Shown here: positions 1 through 9,101 of the stretch, piece by piece | Layout of the letters: every line of letters starts with the position of its first letter | Numbering within the stretch: position 1 is the first letter of the stretch | Origin: Acidobacteriota bacterium | Lineage (GTDB): Bacteria > Acidobacteriota > Vicinamibacteria > Vicinamibacterales > SCN-69-37 | NCBI GenBank assembly: GCA_013203475.1 | Contig: JABMNV010000259.1 | Location: 1 to 37,198, forward strand | DNA length: 37,198 bases | Reading direction: 5' to 3' | Notes under the pieces: model-generated | Told to the model about the DNA's origin: nothing | What the model saw: the letters and a program-made list of their open reading frames with translations, nothing else | Databases searched by the model: none | Made by a program: the position numbers and the translations under genes

Positions 1-311
1 CCCTGGTGCTGCCGGGCGAGGAAGACTTCGGCATCGCTCCGGTCGAGGCCCAGGCGTGTGGTCGCCCGGTCGTCGCGCTCGGGCGCGGTGGGGCCTGTGA
101 GACGGTCGAACACGGCGTCTCTGGCTGGCTGGTGCAACCCGACGGACGCGATGACGTCGCACAGTTTGCCGAGGCGATGTCACAGGTCGACGCGCTCCCC
201 CTGTCACCGGCGGACCTGCATGCCCGCGTTGACCACTTCAGTCTGGACCGCTTCGACGCCGCGCTCCTGGACCGTGTGTCCGAGACGCTGGAGACTCCCC
301 TCGCATGGTGA
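1..311 (+). CDS. GT4-family glycosyltransferase, C-terminal end (5' partial)
   Basis: The frame is open from the window edge, so only about the last 102 residues are visible. The stretch EEDFGIAPVEAQACGRPVV followed by GGACETVEHGVSGWLVQP is the donor-nucleotide-binding end of a GT-B glycosyltransferase of family GT4. The Glu-x7-Glu pattern and the 'G.P.VA...GG..E.V..G..G.L' consensus are both present. Members of the family move a sugar from an NDP-sugar to a lipid-linked or saccharide acceptor at the cytoplasmic membrane. The stop overlaps the ATG of the next gene by 7 nt, and that gene is a polyprenyl-phosphate sugar transferase, so this enzyme probably extends an exopolysaccharide repeat unit. 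The sugar specificity cannot be read from this fragment. Confidence 0.85.
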   Translation, partial: LVLPGEEDFGIAPVEAQACGRPVVALGRGGACETVEHGVSGWLVQPDGRDDVAQFAEAMSQVDALPLSPADLHARVDHFSLDRFDAALLDRVSETLETPLAW

Positions 312-1744
312 AACGTTTCGGCCGACTGTTTGTGCTGGTGCATGTCCTGGCCGACATCGTCGCAGCGGCCGCCGCCTTCGTGCTGGCGTATGTCATCCGA
401 TTCCAGACCGGCCTCATCGAGAGCCCGAAGGGTCAGCCGCCGCTCGACCAGTATCTGTCCGTTCTGCCGTTTGTTGCGCTCATGGTGCCCGTGGCCTTTC
501 ACGTCCAGCGACTGTACCGACTCCGACGTGGCCGCACACGGATGGACGATTTCTTTGCCGTCTTGGTCGGAAGCCTTTTGACCGTGCTGCTCGCGTTGGT
601 GGGCACACTCTACGTCCAGACCTATCACCTTGGTGACGCACTCAAAGCCCAGGGCTACCTTGAAGTCTCTCAGTGGGTGTGGGTCATTTTTCTGGGCTTG
701 AACGTGGTCTTCACGTTCACGACACGCGAAGTGGTCCGCAGCCAACTCCGGCGTCGGTGGCGCAAGGGCGTTGGGCTGCGCCGCGTCTTGATCGTCGGCG
801 CGGGCGATTTGGGTCGCCTGGTCGCGGATCGCATCCTGGAACACCGCGAACTGGGTTTCCGGCTCGTCGGATTTGTGGACGACCGCTTCACCACCACCGA
901 CCCCATCGGATACCGGGGCCTGCCCATTCTTGGGTCGCTGGGTGACACCGTCGACGCGTGTACGCGCGAACAGATTGACGAAATCTATGTCGCCCTGCCT
1001 CTCGACGAGCACGTCAAGATGCTCAACGTGGTCGAGATGGCCAGTCGCGAGTGTATCGAGATTCACGTCGTCCCCGACCTGCTGCAGTTCCTCGCCCTGC
1101 GTGCTCGACTGGAAGACCTCGACGGCCTCCCAATTATCTCCATCAACGATATGCCGCTGCGAGGCTTCAACAGCCTGTTGAAGCGCTCGGTGGACATCGC
1201 ATTTTCTACCGCTGTGCTGGTGGGAGGACTGGTGCCGGCGCTCATCGTGGCGCTCATCATCAAGCGCAGTGCTCCAGGTCCCGTGTTTTATACGCAGGAA
1301 CGCATGGGCCTCGATGGCAAGTCATTTACCGTGTACAAATTTCGCTCGATGCCCATTGACGCCGAAGAAGTCACGGGACCGATCTGGGCGCGCGACGATG
1401 ACCCGCGCGCCACGGCCGTGGGTCGCTGGCTCCGCAAGACCGACGTTGATGAACTCCCGCAGTTCTGGAATGTCTTCAGGGGCGACATGTCGATTGTCGG
1501 GCCGCGCCCGGAGCGACCGTTCTTTGTCGAGCAATTCAAACACCAGATTCCGCAGTACATGCTCCGCCACAAGGTCAAGGCCGGCATCACAGGCTGGGCT
1601 CAGGTCAATGGCTGGCGCGGGAACACGTCCCTCGAAAAACGAATCGAATTTGACCTCTACTACATCGAAAACTGGTCGCTCAGTCTTGACATGAAAATCA
1701 TGTGGCTGACTGTGATGCGCGGGATCCACCGCGCGGCCTACTAA
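305..1744 (+). CDS. Exopolysaccharide polyprenyl glycosylphosphotransferase (WcaJ/WbaP-type)
   Basis: This 479-aa protein should start polysaccharide repeat-unit synthesis by moving a sugar-1-phosphate from an NDP-sugar to undecaprenyl phosphate at the inner membrane. The N-terminus has four hydrophobic segments (about 8-33, 50-72, 84-105, 120-143). A Rossmann-like CoA_binding_3 domain follows, with [15 protein letters not shown] further membrane segment lies near 290-318, and then comes the bacterial sugar transferase core: [19 protein letters not shown], the [22 protein letters not shown] signature, and the conserved GWRGNTS tail. Length and domain order match the family. The start overlaps the preceding glycosyltransferase stop, which indicates translational coupling. 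The sugar (glucose or galactose type) cannot be assigned from sequence alone. Confidence 0.95.
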   Translation: MVKRFGRLFVLVHVLADIVAAAAAFVLAYVIRFQTGLIESPKGQPPLDQYLSVLPFVALMVPVAFHVQRLYRLRRGRTRMDDFFAVLVGSLLTVLLALVGTLYVQTYHLGDALKAQGYLEVSQWVWVIFLGLNVVFTFTTREVVRSQLRRRWRKGVGLRRVLIVGAGDLGRLVADRILEHRELGFRLVGFVDDRFTTTDPIGYRGLPILGSLGDTVDACTREQIDEIYVALPLDEHVKMLNVVEMASRECIEIHVVPDLLQFLALRARLEDLDGLPIISINDMPLRGFNSLLKRSVDIAFSTAVLVGGLVPALIVALIIKRSAPGPVFYTQERMGLDGKSFTVYKFRSMPIDAEEVTGPIWARDDDPRATAVGRWLRKTDVDELPQFWNVFRGDMSIVGPRPERPFFVEQFKHQIPQYMLRHKVKAGITGWAQVNGWRGNTSLEKRIEFDLYYIENWSLSLDMKIMWLTVMRGIHRAAY

Positions 1745-1758
1745 CCACCGGAGTTTCT

Positions 1759-2685
1759 GTGCGTGTAGTCATTACCGGCGCGGCCGGCTTCATCGGGTCC
1801 CACTTGAGCGAGACCTTGCTCGAAGGCGGCCACAGTGTCGTGGGCATCGACAACCTGCTGACGGGAGACCTGAACAACATCGCGCACCTGCGAGACCAGG
1901 ACTTCCAGTTCATCAAACACGACGTGACGCACTACATCGACGTCAGCGGCCCGGTCGACCTGGTGCTGCACTGGGCGAGCCCGGCCAGTCCGGTCGACTA
2001 TCTGGAATGGCCGATTCCCACGCTCAAAGTCGGCGCCCTGGGAACACATAACGCGCTGGGGTTGGCCAAAGCCAAGGCGGCGCGCTTTGTGCTGGCCTCC
2101 ACGTCGGAAGTCTACGGCGACCCACTCGAGCACCCTCAGAAGGAATCTTACTGGGGCAACGTGAATCCCATCGGCCCACGCGGTGTGTACGACGAAGCGA
2201 AGCGCTTCGCCGAAGCGATCACGGTGGCCTACCACCGCTATCACGGTCTCGATGCCAAGATTATCCGGATTTTCAACACGTACGGCCCGCGGATGCGCAT
2301 CAACGATGGCCGCGCTGTCCCGACGTTCATTGCACAGGCGTTGCGTGGCGAAGATGTGACGATCTTTGGCAATGGCTCACAGACGCGGAGCTTCTGCTAC
2401 ATCACAGATTTGGTGAGAGGCATCCTCGCGCTGGCCCAATCCGACGTCAACGACCCCGTCAATGTCGGAAATCCGAATGAGATGTCGATTGAGGCCATTG
2501 CGCGCACCATTATCCAGATGACGGGCTCTGCCAGTCAGTTGATCTTCAAGCCACTGCCGACCGACGACCCCAAAGTACGACAGCCCGACATTACGCGGGC
2601 GCGCACGCTTCTCACGTGGGAACCCCGTGTCTCGCTCGAAGAGGGTCTGGCGTCGACGATCGCGTATTTCAGGACGAAGATCTAG
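1759..2685 (+). CDS. UDP-glucuronate decarboxylase (UDP-xylose synthase), SDR family
   Basis: An extended short-chain dehydrogenase of 308 aa that would convert UDP-glucuronate to UDP-xylose with bound NAD+. The N-terminus carries the Rossmann motif [14 protein letters not shown]. The signature [13 protein letters not shown], the [13 protein letters not shown] segment and the catalytic YDEAK (YxxxK) are characteristic of UDP-xylose synthases rather than of generic epimerases. I place the start at the GTG at 1759, not the ORF-track start at 1702. It is preceded by GGAG at a 5-nt spacing, and the product then begins directly with the nucleotide-binding strand. The gene follows the sugar transferase by 14 nt and supplies a nucleotide sugar to the same polysaccharide cluster. 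Its stop directly abuts that of the converging coiled-coil gene. Confidence 0.92.
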   Translation: MRVVITGAAGFIGSHLSETLLEGGHSVVGIDNLLTGDLNNIAHLRDQDFQFIKHDVTHYIDVSGPVDLVLHWASPASPVDYLEWPIPTLKVGALGTHNALGLAKAKAARFVLASTSEVYGDPLEHPQKESYWGNVNPIGPRGVYDEAKRFAEAITVAYHRYHGLDAKIIRIFNTYGPRMRINDGRAVPTFIAQALRGEDVTIFGNGSQTRSFCYITDLVRGILALAQSDVNDPVNVGNPNEMSIEAIARTIIQMTGSASQLIFKPLPTDDPKVRQPDITRARTLLTWEPRVSLEEGLASTIAYFRTKI

Positions 2686-3477
2686 CTACGCCTGTTTCTT
2701 GACTTCGCCCACGCTGGTGCGAGCCTTGAGCGTGCGAATCCCCTGCTCGATCCGTTCAGCCAACGCGCGCTCAGTCTGCAGCGAGCGCAACGTGCTCTGC
2801 GCCTGGTGGGTCATATCTTCCAGACGGGCGAGATTGGCGAGAACATGGTCGAGCACCAGACGCTGAGCCCCGACGGTCTCCACATTCACCTGGACATCGG
2901 CGAGCATGGCGGTAATCACGCTGACTTTGAGTTGTACCTCATCGACCATGCGCTGCCGGGCGTCAATCTCCGTCAACTTCTCATCCGTCCTCTGCGCCGT
3001 CGCCAGCAGGGCATCAACCTTCACTCGCAGCGCCGTGACCGCGCCGCGCTGCGCCTCGACAAACTTCAGGTCTGCCTTGCTGCGCGCCGAGACCGCATGC
3101 ACCCCTTCGACCTCGCTGCGAACGGCATCGAGCGTCGTTCTCCGTACGGCCAGGTCATCCATGCGCGACTCCACGTCCGCGGTCAGCGCCTGCAATTCCG
3201 CGAGCCGCGCCTCGAACGTCACCATGCGGCGCTCGGCGAACGCCACCTGATCGCGACGCTCTTCAATCTGCGTGAAGGCCGCCTCCAGCAGGCCAATTTG
3301 GTGCTCTGCGGTGGACAGTTGACCGGCGACGTCACGCTGCCGGCCCTGCACGACCGACAGTTCCTGCACCAGTTCGTTCTTGACCTTTGTCGAACGCCCC
3401 AGCGCTCCGGTGAGCCCGTCAAGCTGGGCGAGGCGCTCGGTGGTTTCGCCTGAGAGCCTCCGGAGCGGCTCCAACAT
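2686..3477 (-). CDS. C-terminal part of a frameshifted coiled-coil protein
   Basis: This 263-aa ORF is almost entirely predicted heptad-rich alpha helix (many L/V/A at a/d spacing, rich in Q, E, R and T) and has no enzymatic motif. It is very probably the C-terminal third of the upstream coiled-coil gene. Read above its ATG, the same frame continues as DAKELVGQEKRITT, with the same coiled-coil character, up to the GCC-repeat tract near 3521-3533, where the other frame takes over. The ATG at 3477 has a GGAG only about 15 nt upstream, too far for normal initiation, so independent expression is doubtful. The function is unknown; such proteins are usually structural or scaffolding. Confidence 0.7.
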   Translation of the reverse strand: MLEPLRRLSGETTERLAQLDGLTGALGRSTKVKNELVQELSVVQGRQRDVAGQLSTAEHQIGLLEAAFTQIEERRDQVAFAERRMVTFEARLAELQALTADVESRMDDLAVRRTTLDAVRSEVEGVHAVSARSKADLKFVEAQRGAVTALRVKVDALLATAQRTDEKLTEIDARQRMVDEVQLKVSVITAMLADVQVNVETVGAQRLVLDHVLANLARLEDMTHQAQSTLRSLQTERALAERIEQGIRTLKARTSVGEVKKQA

Positions 3478-5233
3478 GGTGGTGATGCGCTTCTCCTGAC
3501 CGACCAGTTCCTTCGCGTCCTGTCGCCGCCGCCAAGCGCTTCTGCGCGCGATCCACCTCGGTGCGGAGCGAGTCGACCTGCTCGACGAGGGTTAGGACTC
3601 TGGACTGCTCCTGACCGACAGCGTCGAGTTGATGCCGCAAATCGGAGACTCGGAGTTGCACGCCGTCACACGAGGCGCGCAACGCATCGACTTCCGCCTG
3701 TCGCGCAATCTGCTCCGTCAATCGTCGATCCACGTCTGCCGTCATGGAGTTGAGCGTGTTCAGCCGTCCATCGAGCCGCTCAACAAACTGCTGGTATCCC
3801 GTCAGGCGGGTCATGTGCCGATCCAGGTCATCGGCAATCAGCACGAGGTTGGCCGCCTTCTGGGTTCCCTCTTCCACGGTCGACAGCTTTTCCCGAACAG
3901 ATGTCAGGCGCCCATCGAGATCCGGCAAGGTGGCGGCAAAGACGGTGGTCCGCTCCATGAACCCTTCTATCGCCTGCCGATCGGCAGAGAGGCGATCGCG
4001 CATCTGGATGGCCTCAGCATGCTCGACATAAAACGCCTCAATATCTGACCTCAACTCCTCGAGATCCAGCCGCGAGGCTTTGAGGCTCTCCATCTGCCAG
4101 ACTGCCCGTCGCGCTGTCTCGTCCAACTGCTGCAAGTCCGTGCGAACCGATTCGACAGTGGCGACCTTCTTCGCCACCTCATCGGCGATGACACCGAACG
4201 ACATCATCTGGATCTCAAGTTGCGATAGTCGTTCCATGAGCGCGGCCACGGTCGGTTCGCGAGTCGACAGTCCCTGATGGGCTCGTTCGAGTCCCGCGAC
4301 GGATTCCTGGAGATTCGCCAGCCGCACTTGCGACGCGTCAAGCGCCCGGCGCTCTCCCGACAGTCGATCGACATACGTCCGGACCAGGAGTGCGGCCGCT
4401 CCGCGCTGCTCCTCAAGGCGCGCCAGATCCGCCACAAACGCCTCCCGGCGTCGGGTTGCGTCCTCGAGCTGTTGGGCAGACTCGCGGACGAGTTGGCCAA
4501 CACGTTCGGCCTGCTCCTCTGCGCGCTGCGCCTCCTGAGTCGTTCCTTCCAGGCGCACCACCTGCTCGTCCATGTTCGCGACCATTTCGCTGAGCCGATG
4601 GGCGGCCAGAATCGCCTGTTCCACTGTATGTTTCTGCTGGTCGAGGACCCGAGCCTTCAGCGTGACGTGTTCTGTCAGCGCGTTGAGGGCGCCGACGCGC
4701 TGATCCAGCGTCTTGGCCAGTTCCTGCAGCTTGATCAGGCCGGCTAATTTCGGTTCCACCTCACGCACGGTGACGGCGGCCGCAGACGCGTCGTCGCGGG
4801 CCTCCTGAGCCAAGTCCCGCACGCGGTCCTGGTCGGTGACGACCTGGGCGATTCCAGACCGGCAGTCGCTCACACTCGCGGTCACCCCGGCTGCCAGTGC
4901 ACGCGCCGCCTGCAGGTCATCGTTCGCCGTCCTCAGCGCGTTCGTGAGGGCATCGAGGGAGGCCTGCTCTGTGGAGAGGGTCTGCAACGTTGCTCGGGCC
5001 TGCATCGTGGTCGACGCCAACTGCTGGGCCTGCTGCTGCTGCTTGAGCCGCTCGTCCATCCAGGCCTCGGCTATGGCGGTAGCGGTCTGCCACTCGCTCC
5101 GCTGCGCGGCCGCCTGGCTGAGCAGCCCCAGCAACTCAGTCTTCGCCTCACGGAGGTCATCGAGAAGACGCACAGTTTCCTGATGGTCAGGTTGTGCGGC
5201 ACGCTCGCTCAACCGCTTCAGGGCATCCAGCAT
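3419..5233 (-). CDS. Large coiled-coil protein, N-terminal part (frameshifted)
   Basis: A 604-aa ORF of continuous coiled-coil composition, for example repeated LxxLxxQ and VxxLRxx heptads, with no signal peptide, membrane segment or catalytic motif. The last 35 or so residues (GREGTGRSGEAHHHHVGAAPEALRRNH) lose the heptad pattern, become His/Gly/Arg-rich and overlap the next ORF. This indicates a shift of reading frame at the GTCGCCGCCGCC tract (about 3521-3533). One extra base (or two missing) would join the two ORFs into a single protein of about 850 aa. The gene starts 28 nt after the pgsA stop and is probably the last gene of the long minus-strand operon. It resembles SMC-like or cytoskeletal scaffolding coils only in general character; I do not recognise a family. 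Confidence 0.8.
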   Translation of the reverse strand: MLDALKRLSERAAQPDHQETVRLLDDLREAKTELLGLLSQAAAQRSEWQTATAIAEAWMDERLKQQQQAQQLASTTMQARATLQTLSTEQASLDALTNALRTANDDLQAARALAAGVTASVSDCRSGIAQVVTDQDRVRDLAQEARDDASAAAVTVREVEPKLAGLIKLQELAKTLDQRVGALNALTEHVTLKARVLDQQKHTVEQAILAAHRLSEMVANMDEQVVRLEGTTQEAQRAEEQAERVGQLVRESAQQLEDATRRREAFVADLARLEEQRGAAALLVRTYVDRLSGERRALDASQVRLANLQESVAGLERAHQGLSTREPTVAALMERLSQLEIQMMSFGVIADEVAKKVATVESVRTDLQQLDETARRAVWQMESLKASRLDLEELRSDIEAFYVEHAEAIQMRDRLSADRQAIEGFMERTTVFAATLPDLDGRLTSVREKLSTVEEGTQKAANLVLIADDLDRHMTRLTGYQQFVERLDGRLNTLNSMTADVDRRLTEQIARQAEVDALRASCDGVQLRVSDLRHQLDAVGQEQSRVLTLVEQVDSLRTEVDRAQKRLAAATGREGTGRSGEAHHHHVGAAPEALRRNHRAPRPA

Positions 5234-5261
5234 GATGATGAGAGGATGACGCGGTTTGATG

Positions 5262-5825
5262 TCAGTTGGCGCGCCGGGCGCCAGAGAAACCCATAATCCG
5301 GCGCAGGTAGTCCGCCGCCGAGATCAAGGTGATCGCCAGTGAGAGATAGATAAAGGTCGGCAGGACGCCGTCGGGAACACCGCGATAGTTTCCGTACAGC
5401 GCAACCACGCCCGTCAGGATGTAGATGCCGGTGGCGGCCTTGCCCAACATCGACGGCATGAATGTCCGCCGAGCGACCGCCAGATTGATGACAGCCGCCG
5501 TCAGCACAATGGCAACATCTCGACTGATCACAAGGACGGTTAACCACAACGGAAGGCGGTATTGGAAGCCCAGGTCCGGCAAGGTCAACATCACAAACAT
5601 GGTCAGAAGAAGCAACTTGTCGGCCATTGGGTCGAGCCAGGCGCCCAGGGCGGTCTGCTGCCGCGTCCAGCGGGCAATCAAGCCGTCAAGCAGGTCGGTG
5701 ACCCCGGCCACCGAAAACGTCAGCAGCGCCCAGCCTGGATGGCCGTACAACATGCAGAGGGCGAACACCGGGACCAGCCCCATGCGGGACAGCGTCAGGA
5801 GATTGGCCGGCGTGAAAACCGTCAC
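5262..5825 (-). CDS. pgsA: CDP-diacylglycerol--glycerol-3-phosphate 3-phosphatidyltransferase
   Basis: A 187-aa integral membrane enzyme of the CDP-alcohol phosphatidyltransferase family. It catalyses the committed step of phosphatidylglycerol synthesis, forming phosphatidylglycerol phosphate from CDP-diacylglycerol and glycerol 3-phosphate. The signature D-G-x2-A-R-x8-G-x3-D-x3-D is complete in DLLDGLIARWTRQQTALGAWLDPMADK (about residues 46-72). The opening TPANLLTLSRMGLVPVF is the typical first helix, and several hydrophobic helices follow. The GTG start overlaps the TGA of the upstream lipoprotein gene by 4 nt (GTGA), so the two are translationally coupled. Length is normal for the family. 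Other CDP-alcohol transferases are possible, but the N-terminus and size fit PgsA best. Confidence 0.93.
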   Translation of the reverse strand: MTVFTPANLLTLSRMGLVPVFALCMLYGHPGWALLTFSVAGVTDLLDGLIARWTRQQTALGAWLDPMADKLLLLTMFVMLTLPDLGFQYRLPLWLTVLVISRDVAIVLTAAVINLAVARRTFMPSMLGKAATGIYILTGVVALYGNYRGVPDGVLPTFIYLSLAITLISAADYLRRIMGFSGARRAN

Positions 5826-7174
5826 TGGCGCACCCGCCGTCCGGACAACTGTTCAAGTCTGGCGACTGCGGCGATGACATCAGCTCCGGCCGCCTGACGA
5901 TTTGGCTGAAACCGATCACGATCGCCCAGGCCCATGACTCCGCTCGCCAAGGCACCGGCAATCGCCCGATACGCCAGGTGTGTTTGTGAGACATCAGGCA
6001 CATCGAGTTGAGCCGCCTGCCACCGCGCCAGGTCCTGGGGCTGATCTGCTGCCAGATCCTGAACGACCCGCCAGACCGCCAGCGCCAAATCGGAGCGGCG
6101 GACGTCGGCCGATGGCTGAAACGTGTGATTGGCGAACGACTCCATCCATCCGACTCGGGTGACAGGAAGAATCCACGCAGCAGCCCAGTGAGCCTGCACG
6201 TCTGTCAGCACCACGGTCACGCGCCGAGGCGCACGGGCCAACGCGGGCTGGAGCCGGATGCCCAGCGCGGCGGCCAGTTGCCCCCGCGTCACGTGCGATG
6301 CGGACGGAATCGCGCGATACTCCTCGGGTAGCGCTTCAAATTCCACGCGCGCACGCAGTGTCGCTGCCCGCTCCCGCCACTCGGGTCTGGGGTCAAGCGC
6401 CGCGGCTCGAGCGAAGGCCTCAGCCGCATCGCGCAGTCGACCATGAGCCTCAAGCACGGTCGCCAGGACGGCATGGGTCTCGGCGTCGCCCGCGTCAAGA
6501 TCCAACGACCGGCGAGCGTGAGCCTCGGCGGCGTCGAACGCGCCCCTGGCGATCTCAACGAGCGCGACCTCACGCAAAACGACGGCGCTGTCTGGCGCCA
6601 TCACCAGTGCCTGATCGAGAGCGACCTGCGCCTGGTCCCATTCTCCGTTGGAGCGCGCCGAGGCGGCGCGCGCTAACTGGGCCTGAATCACGCGCAACCG
6701 GAGCACGTCCTGCTGTCCACGCACATCCTCACGTGTCGGATCCGACGCCAGAATCAACTCTGAGGTGGCCAGCGCCGACACGTCATCCCCCGTCACCAGT
6801 GCCACGTCCATGCGTCCGAGCAGCGCAGGTAAGTACGTCTGGTCAGCTCCGATCGCGGCATCAAACCGCCGCGCGGCTTCCTCGTATCGACGTTCAAGCG
6901 ATGCGACATACGCCAAGCCGACTTCCGCGGGAAAAAACGCTACGTCTCCCCGTAGAGCCTCCTCGTAGGCCCGTCCGGCGGCCTTGAGGTCTCCCGCCTG
7001 TAACTCTCGCCACGCCGCCTCATGTCGGCCACGCACCTCGGCCGACGTGATGAGAGAATCAGGCAGTGTCAATCGAGGCAAGTCCGGGTACGCGGCCACG
7101 AGGGAGACGGCCGGCGGAACTGACGCGCACGAGGCGGCGATTCCCAGACCGAGAGCCAGCAGTAGTTGGCGCAT
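5822..7174 (-). CDS. TPR lipoprotein with C-terminal SLH-like domains
   Basis: About 450 aa. The N-terminus MRQLLLALGLGIAASC is a short lipoprotein signal with a usable lipobox (AASC, Cys16), followed by a presumed periplasmic domain. Residues of about 55-290 form tetratricopeptide repeats, for example 'A..AYEEALRGDVAFFPAEVGLAYV' and 'AAEAFARAAALDP'. The last 150 or so residues hold two clear and one weak S-layer-homology-like segments: LTDVQAHWAAAWILPVTRVGWM..TFQPSADVRRSDLA and VPDVSQTHLAYRAIAGALASGVM..RFQPNRQA. Partner and function are unknown; envelope or peptidoglycan anchoring is an inference. Start choice: ATG at 7174 (GGAG 8 nt upstream; TGATG overlap with hflX) or GTG at 7177 (spacing 5). 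Both sit on the hflX stop. Confidence 0.85.
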   Translation of the reverse strand: MRQLLLALGLGIAASCASVPPAVSLVAAYPDLPRLTLPDSLITSAEVRGRHEAAWRELQAGDLKAAGRAYEEALRGDVAFFPAEVGLAYVASLERRYEEAARRFDAAIGADQTYLPALLGRMDVALVTGDDVSALATSELILASDPTREDVRGQQDVLRLRVIQAQLARAASARSNGEWDQAQVALDQALVMAPDSAVVLREVALVEIARGAFDAAEAHARRSLDLDAGDAETHAVLATVLEAHGRLRDAAEAFARAAALDPRPEWRERAATLRARVEFEALPEEYRAIPSASHVTRGQLAAALGIRLQPALARAPRRVTVVLTDVQAHWAAAWILPVTRVGWMESFANHTFQPSADVRRSDLALAVWRVVQDLAADQPQDLARWQAAQLDVPDVSQTHLAYRAIAGALASGVMGLGDRDRFQPNRQAAGADVIAAVARLEQLSGRRVRQ

Positions 7175-8463
7175 CACGCAATCTCCGGGAGCCGCTGCAG
7201 CCGGTCCAGTACCCGTCTTGGCACGTCGGCTTCCACCGTCACCGTGGCCCCCACGGTCACCTGGCTGGTGACCCGTGCATGTCGATGGAGGTCGGTCAAC
7301 GCGCGGCGGTCGGCATCACTCGAAAAATCGAACGTGAACGTGGCGTGCTCCGTATCCATCTCCAGCCGCGAGGCCATTAGATCGATCAACCCAGCCACTC
7401 CGTCTCCGCGAGCTGCCGACACACAGACTGCGGCTGGCGCCACGACCGAAAGCCGTGCCGTCTCGGCCTGTGACAGGCGGTCACACTTGTTGTACACATC
7501 GAGAATGGGCACCTGGGTCGCGCCAATCTCCGTCAACACATCCCGCACGGCGCGCTCTCGACGTTCGCGGTCGGGGGCTGACGCGTCGATGACATGCAGC
7601 AGCAGGTCCGCATGCACAACCTCTTCAAGCGTCGCCCGAAACGCTGCGACCAACTGATGCGGCAGGCGGTCGATGAATCCGACCGTATCAGACACCATGA
7701 TCTGCCGCGCATCTGGCAACCTGACACGACGAACCACCGGGTCCAAGGTGACAAACAGTGCATCAGACGCGACCGAGGAATCCCCGGTGGCCGCGTTGAA
7801 CAACGTCGTCTTTCCCGCGTTGGTATAGCCCACCAACCCCACGGTTGGCACCTCGACCCGGCGACGGCGCGCCCTGACGTACCCGCGTCGCTCACTGACC
7901 TCGGCAATGTCGCGCTTGAGCGCGGCGATCCGGTCTCTGATCCGTCGCCGATCGGTTTCCAATTTGGTTTCGCCGGGGCCGCGAGTGCCGATACCGCCGC
8001 CGGTCCGTGAGAGCGCCGTGCTCGATCCCACGAGTCGCGGCAGCAGGTACTGCAACTGTGCGAGCTCCACTTGCAACTTGCCTTCTCGTGTCCTGGCCCG
8101 CTGGGCAAAGATGTCAAGAATCAGTTCTGTGCGATCGATCACGCGACAGAGGAAGATCGCTTCAAGGTTTCTGGCCTGCGCCGGACTCAGGGTGTGATCG
8201 ACGATCACGATCGCCACATCCGACGCCTGACAAAGGAGGGCGAGTTCCGCAGCCTTCCCTTTTCCAAACAGGGTCGCCGAGTCGGGTGTCTGGCGCTCCT
8301 GGCTGGCGCGCACGACGACAGTCGCGCCAGCGGCCTTGGCCAAGCCCGCCAGCTCATCCATCGATACCTCGGGATCCGTGCCGCGCGTGGCGCGGGTCAT
8401 GAGCGTGAGCAACGCCGCGCGCTCGGCGGACGGCTCAGGCTGGGTCGCCCTGCGCGTGATCAT
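7174..8463 (-). CDS. hflX: GTPase HflX
   Basis: A 429-aa ribosome-associated GTPase; characterised homologues bind the 50S subunit and split stalled ribosomes. The N-terminal HflX domain is followed by the hallmark GGGIGTRGPGETKLETDRRRI and then a complete G domain: G1 GYTNAGKT, G3 DTVGF, G4 NKCD, and a G5-like VSAARG. The ORF track runs back to 9030, but the start is the ATG at 8463. It overlaps the tsaC stop as ATGA, and the product then begins at the expected position (MITRRATQPEPSAERAALL). The extra 189 residues upstream are tsaC read out of frame. Its stop overlaps the start of the TPR lipoprotein gene, so it sits in a coupled chain with tsaC and pgsA. Confidence 0.96.
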   Translation of the reverse strand: MITRRATQPEPSAERAALLTLMTRATRGTDPEVSMDELAGLAKAAGATVVVRASQERQTPDSATLFGKGKAAELALLCQASDVAIVIVDHTLSPAQARNLEAIFLCRVIDRTELILDIFAQRARTREGKLQVELAQLQYLLPRLVGSSTALSRTGGGIGTRGPGETKLETDRRRIRDRIAALKRDIAEVSERRGYVRARRRRVEVPTVGLVGYTNAGKTTLFNAATGDSSVASDALFVTLDPVVRRVRLPDARQIMVSDTVGFIDRLPHQLVAAFRATLEEVVHADLLLHVIDASAPDRERRERAVRDVLTEIGATQVPILDVYNKCDRLSQAETARLSVVAPAAVCVSAARGDGVAGLIDLMASRLEMDTEHATFTFDFSSDADRRALTDLHRHARVTSQVTVGATVTVEADVPRRVLDRLQRLPEIA

Positions 8464-9101
8464 GCGTCCAGGAATTCTAACACGCGGCTCCAGGGGATCG
8501 CGCCCTCTCTCAGGAGCACGGGCACCGACATGCGGACATCCACCAGTGTCGAGGGGGCGCCTCCCGTAGTCACTCCAGCGTCCACGACGAAGACACCGGA
8601 ATCGTCCCCGATCGCGCCGAGTAACTCCACGCGATCGACGGCGGGCGCACCGGAGAGATTCGCACTCGTGGCGGACACCGGGCTCCCCCACGCCTCGCAC
8701 AGGTCCCTCGCGACAGCGTGCGCCGGTACGCGGATGGCTACTGTGCGGTGTCCACCATGCACCTCCGGGGTAATCCACGCGGGCGCGTCGCGGACGAGCG
8801 AGAGCGGGCCGGGCCAGAACGCCGCGGCAACTCGCGCCTCGCGGGCATCGAGTCGCCCGCCGCACATGGCCACCTGCCCGGCATTGGAAGCAATCAGCGG
8901 CAAGGCCGCACGCGCCGTGCGCCCCTTCAGTGCGAACAGTCTCCGAACGGCCGCCGCGTTGCGAACGTCCACGGCAAGTCCGTAGAACGTGTCGGTCGGA
9001 ATCGCGACAATCCCCCCTCGCCGTAGCCACGCCACGGCCGGGGCCAAGGCGCCACGGTCGCCCCCGTCAGGGTCCACCCGAAGACGCCGTTCATCACTCA
9101 T
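8460..9101 (-). CDS. tsaC: L-threonylcarbamoyladenylate synthase (TsaC/Sua5/YrdC family)
   Basis: A 213-aa YrdC-domain enzyme that makes threonylcarbamoyl-AMP from threonine, bicarbonate and ATP, the first step of t6A37 modification in ANN-decoding tRNAs. Visible motifs are the PTDTFYGLAVD strand, LKGRTARAALPLI (the KGR..R substrate loop) and SATSANLSGAPA near the C-terminal part. Length is that of the short TsaC form, without the Sua5 extension. I choose the ATG at 9101 rather than the ORF start at 9122. It has GGAG 6 nt upstream and makes an ATGA overlap with the stop of the MFS gene. Its own stop overlaps hflX in the same way. Confidence 0.93.
   Translation of the reverse strand: MSDERRLRVDPDGGDRGALAPAVAWLRRGGIVAIPTDTFYGLAVDVRNAAAVRRLFALKGRTARAALPLIASNAGQVAMCGGRLDAREARVAAAFWPGPLSLVRDAPAWITPEVHGGHRTVAIRVPAHAVARDLCEAWGSPVSATSANLSGAPAVDRVELLGAIGDDSGVFVVDAGVTTGGAPSTLVDVRMSVPVLLREGAIPWSRVLEFLDA

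Noticed and set aside
3419-3476. HHHH-containing tail of the 604-aa ORF as a metal-binding C-terminus
   Set aside because: The segment lies after the inferred frameshift and is the wrong frame of the next coiled-coil part.
8464-9030. 189-residue N-terminal extension of HflX in the ORF track
   Set aside because: It is tsaC read out of frame; the ATGA overlap at 8460-8463 marks the real start.
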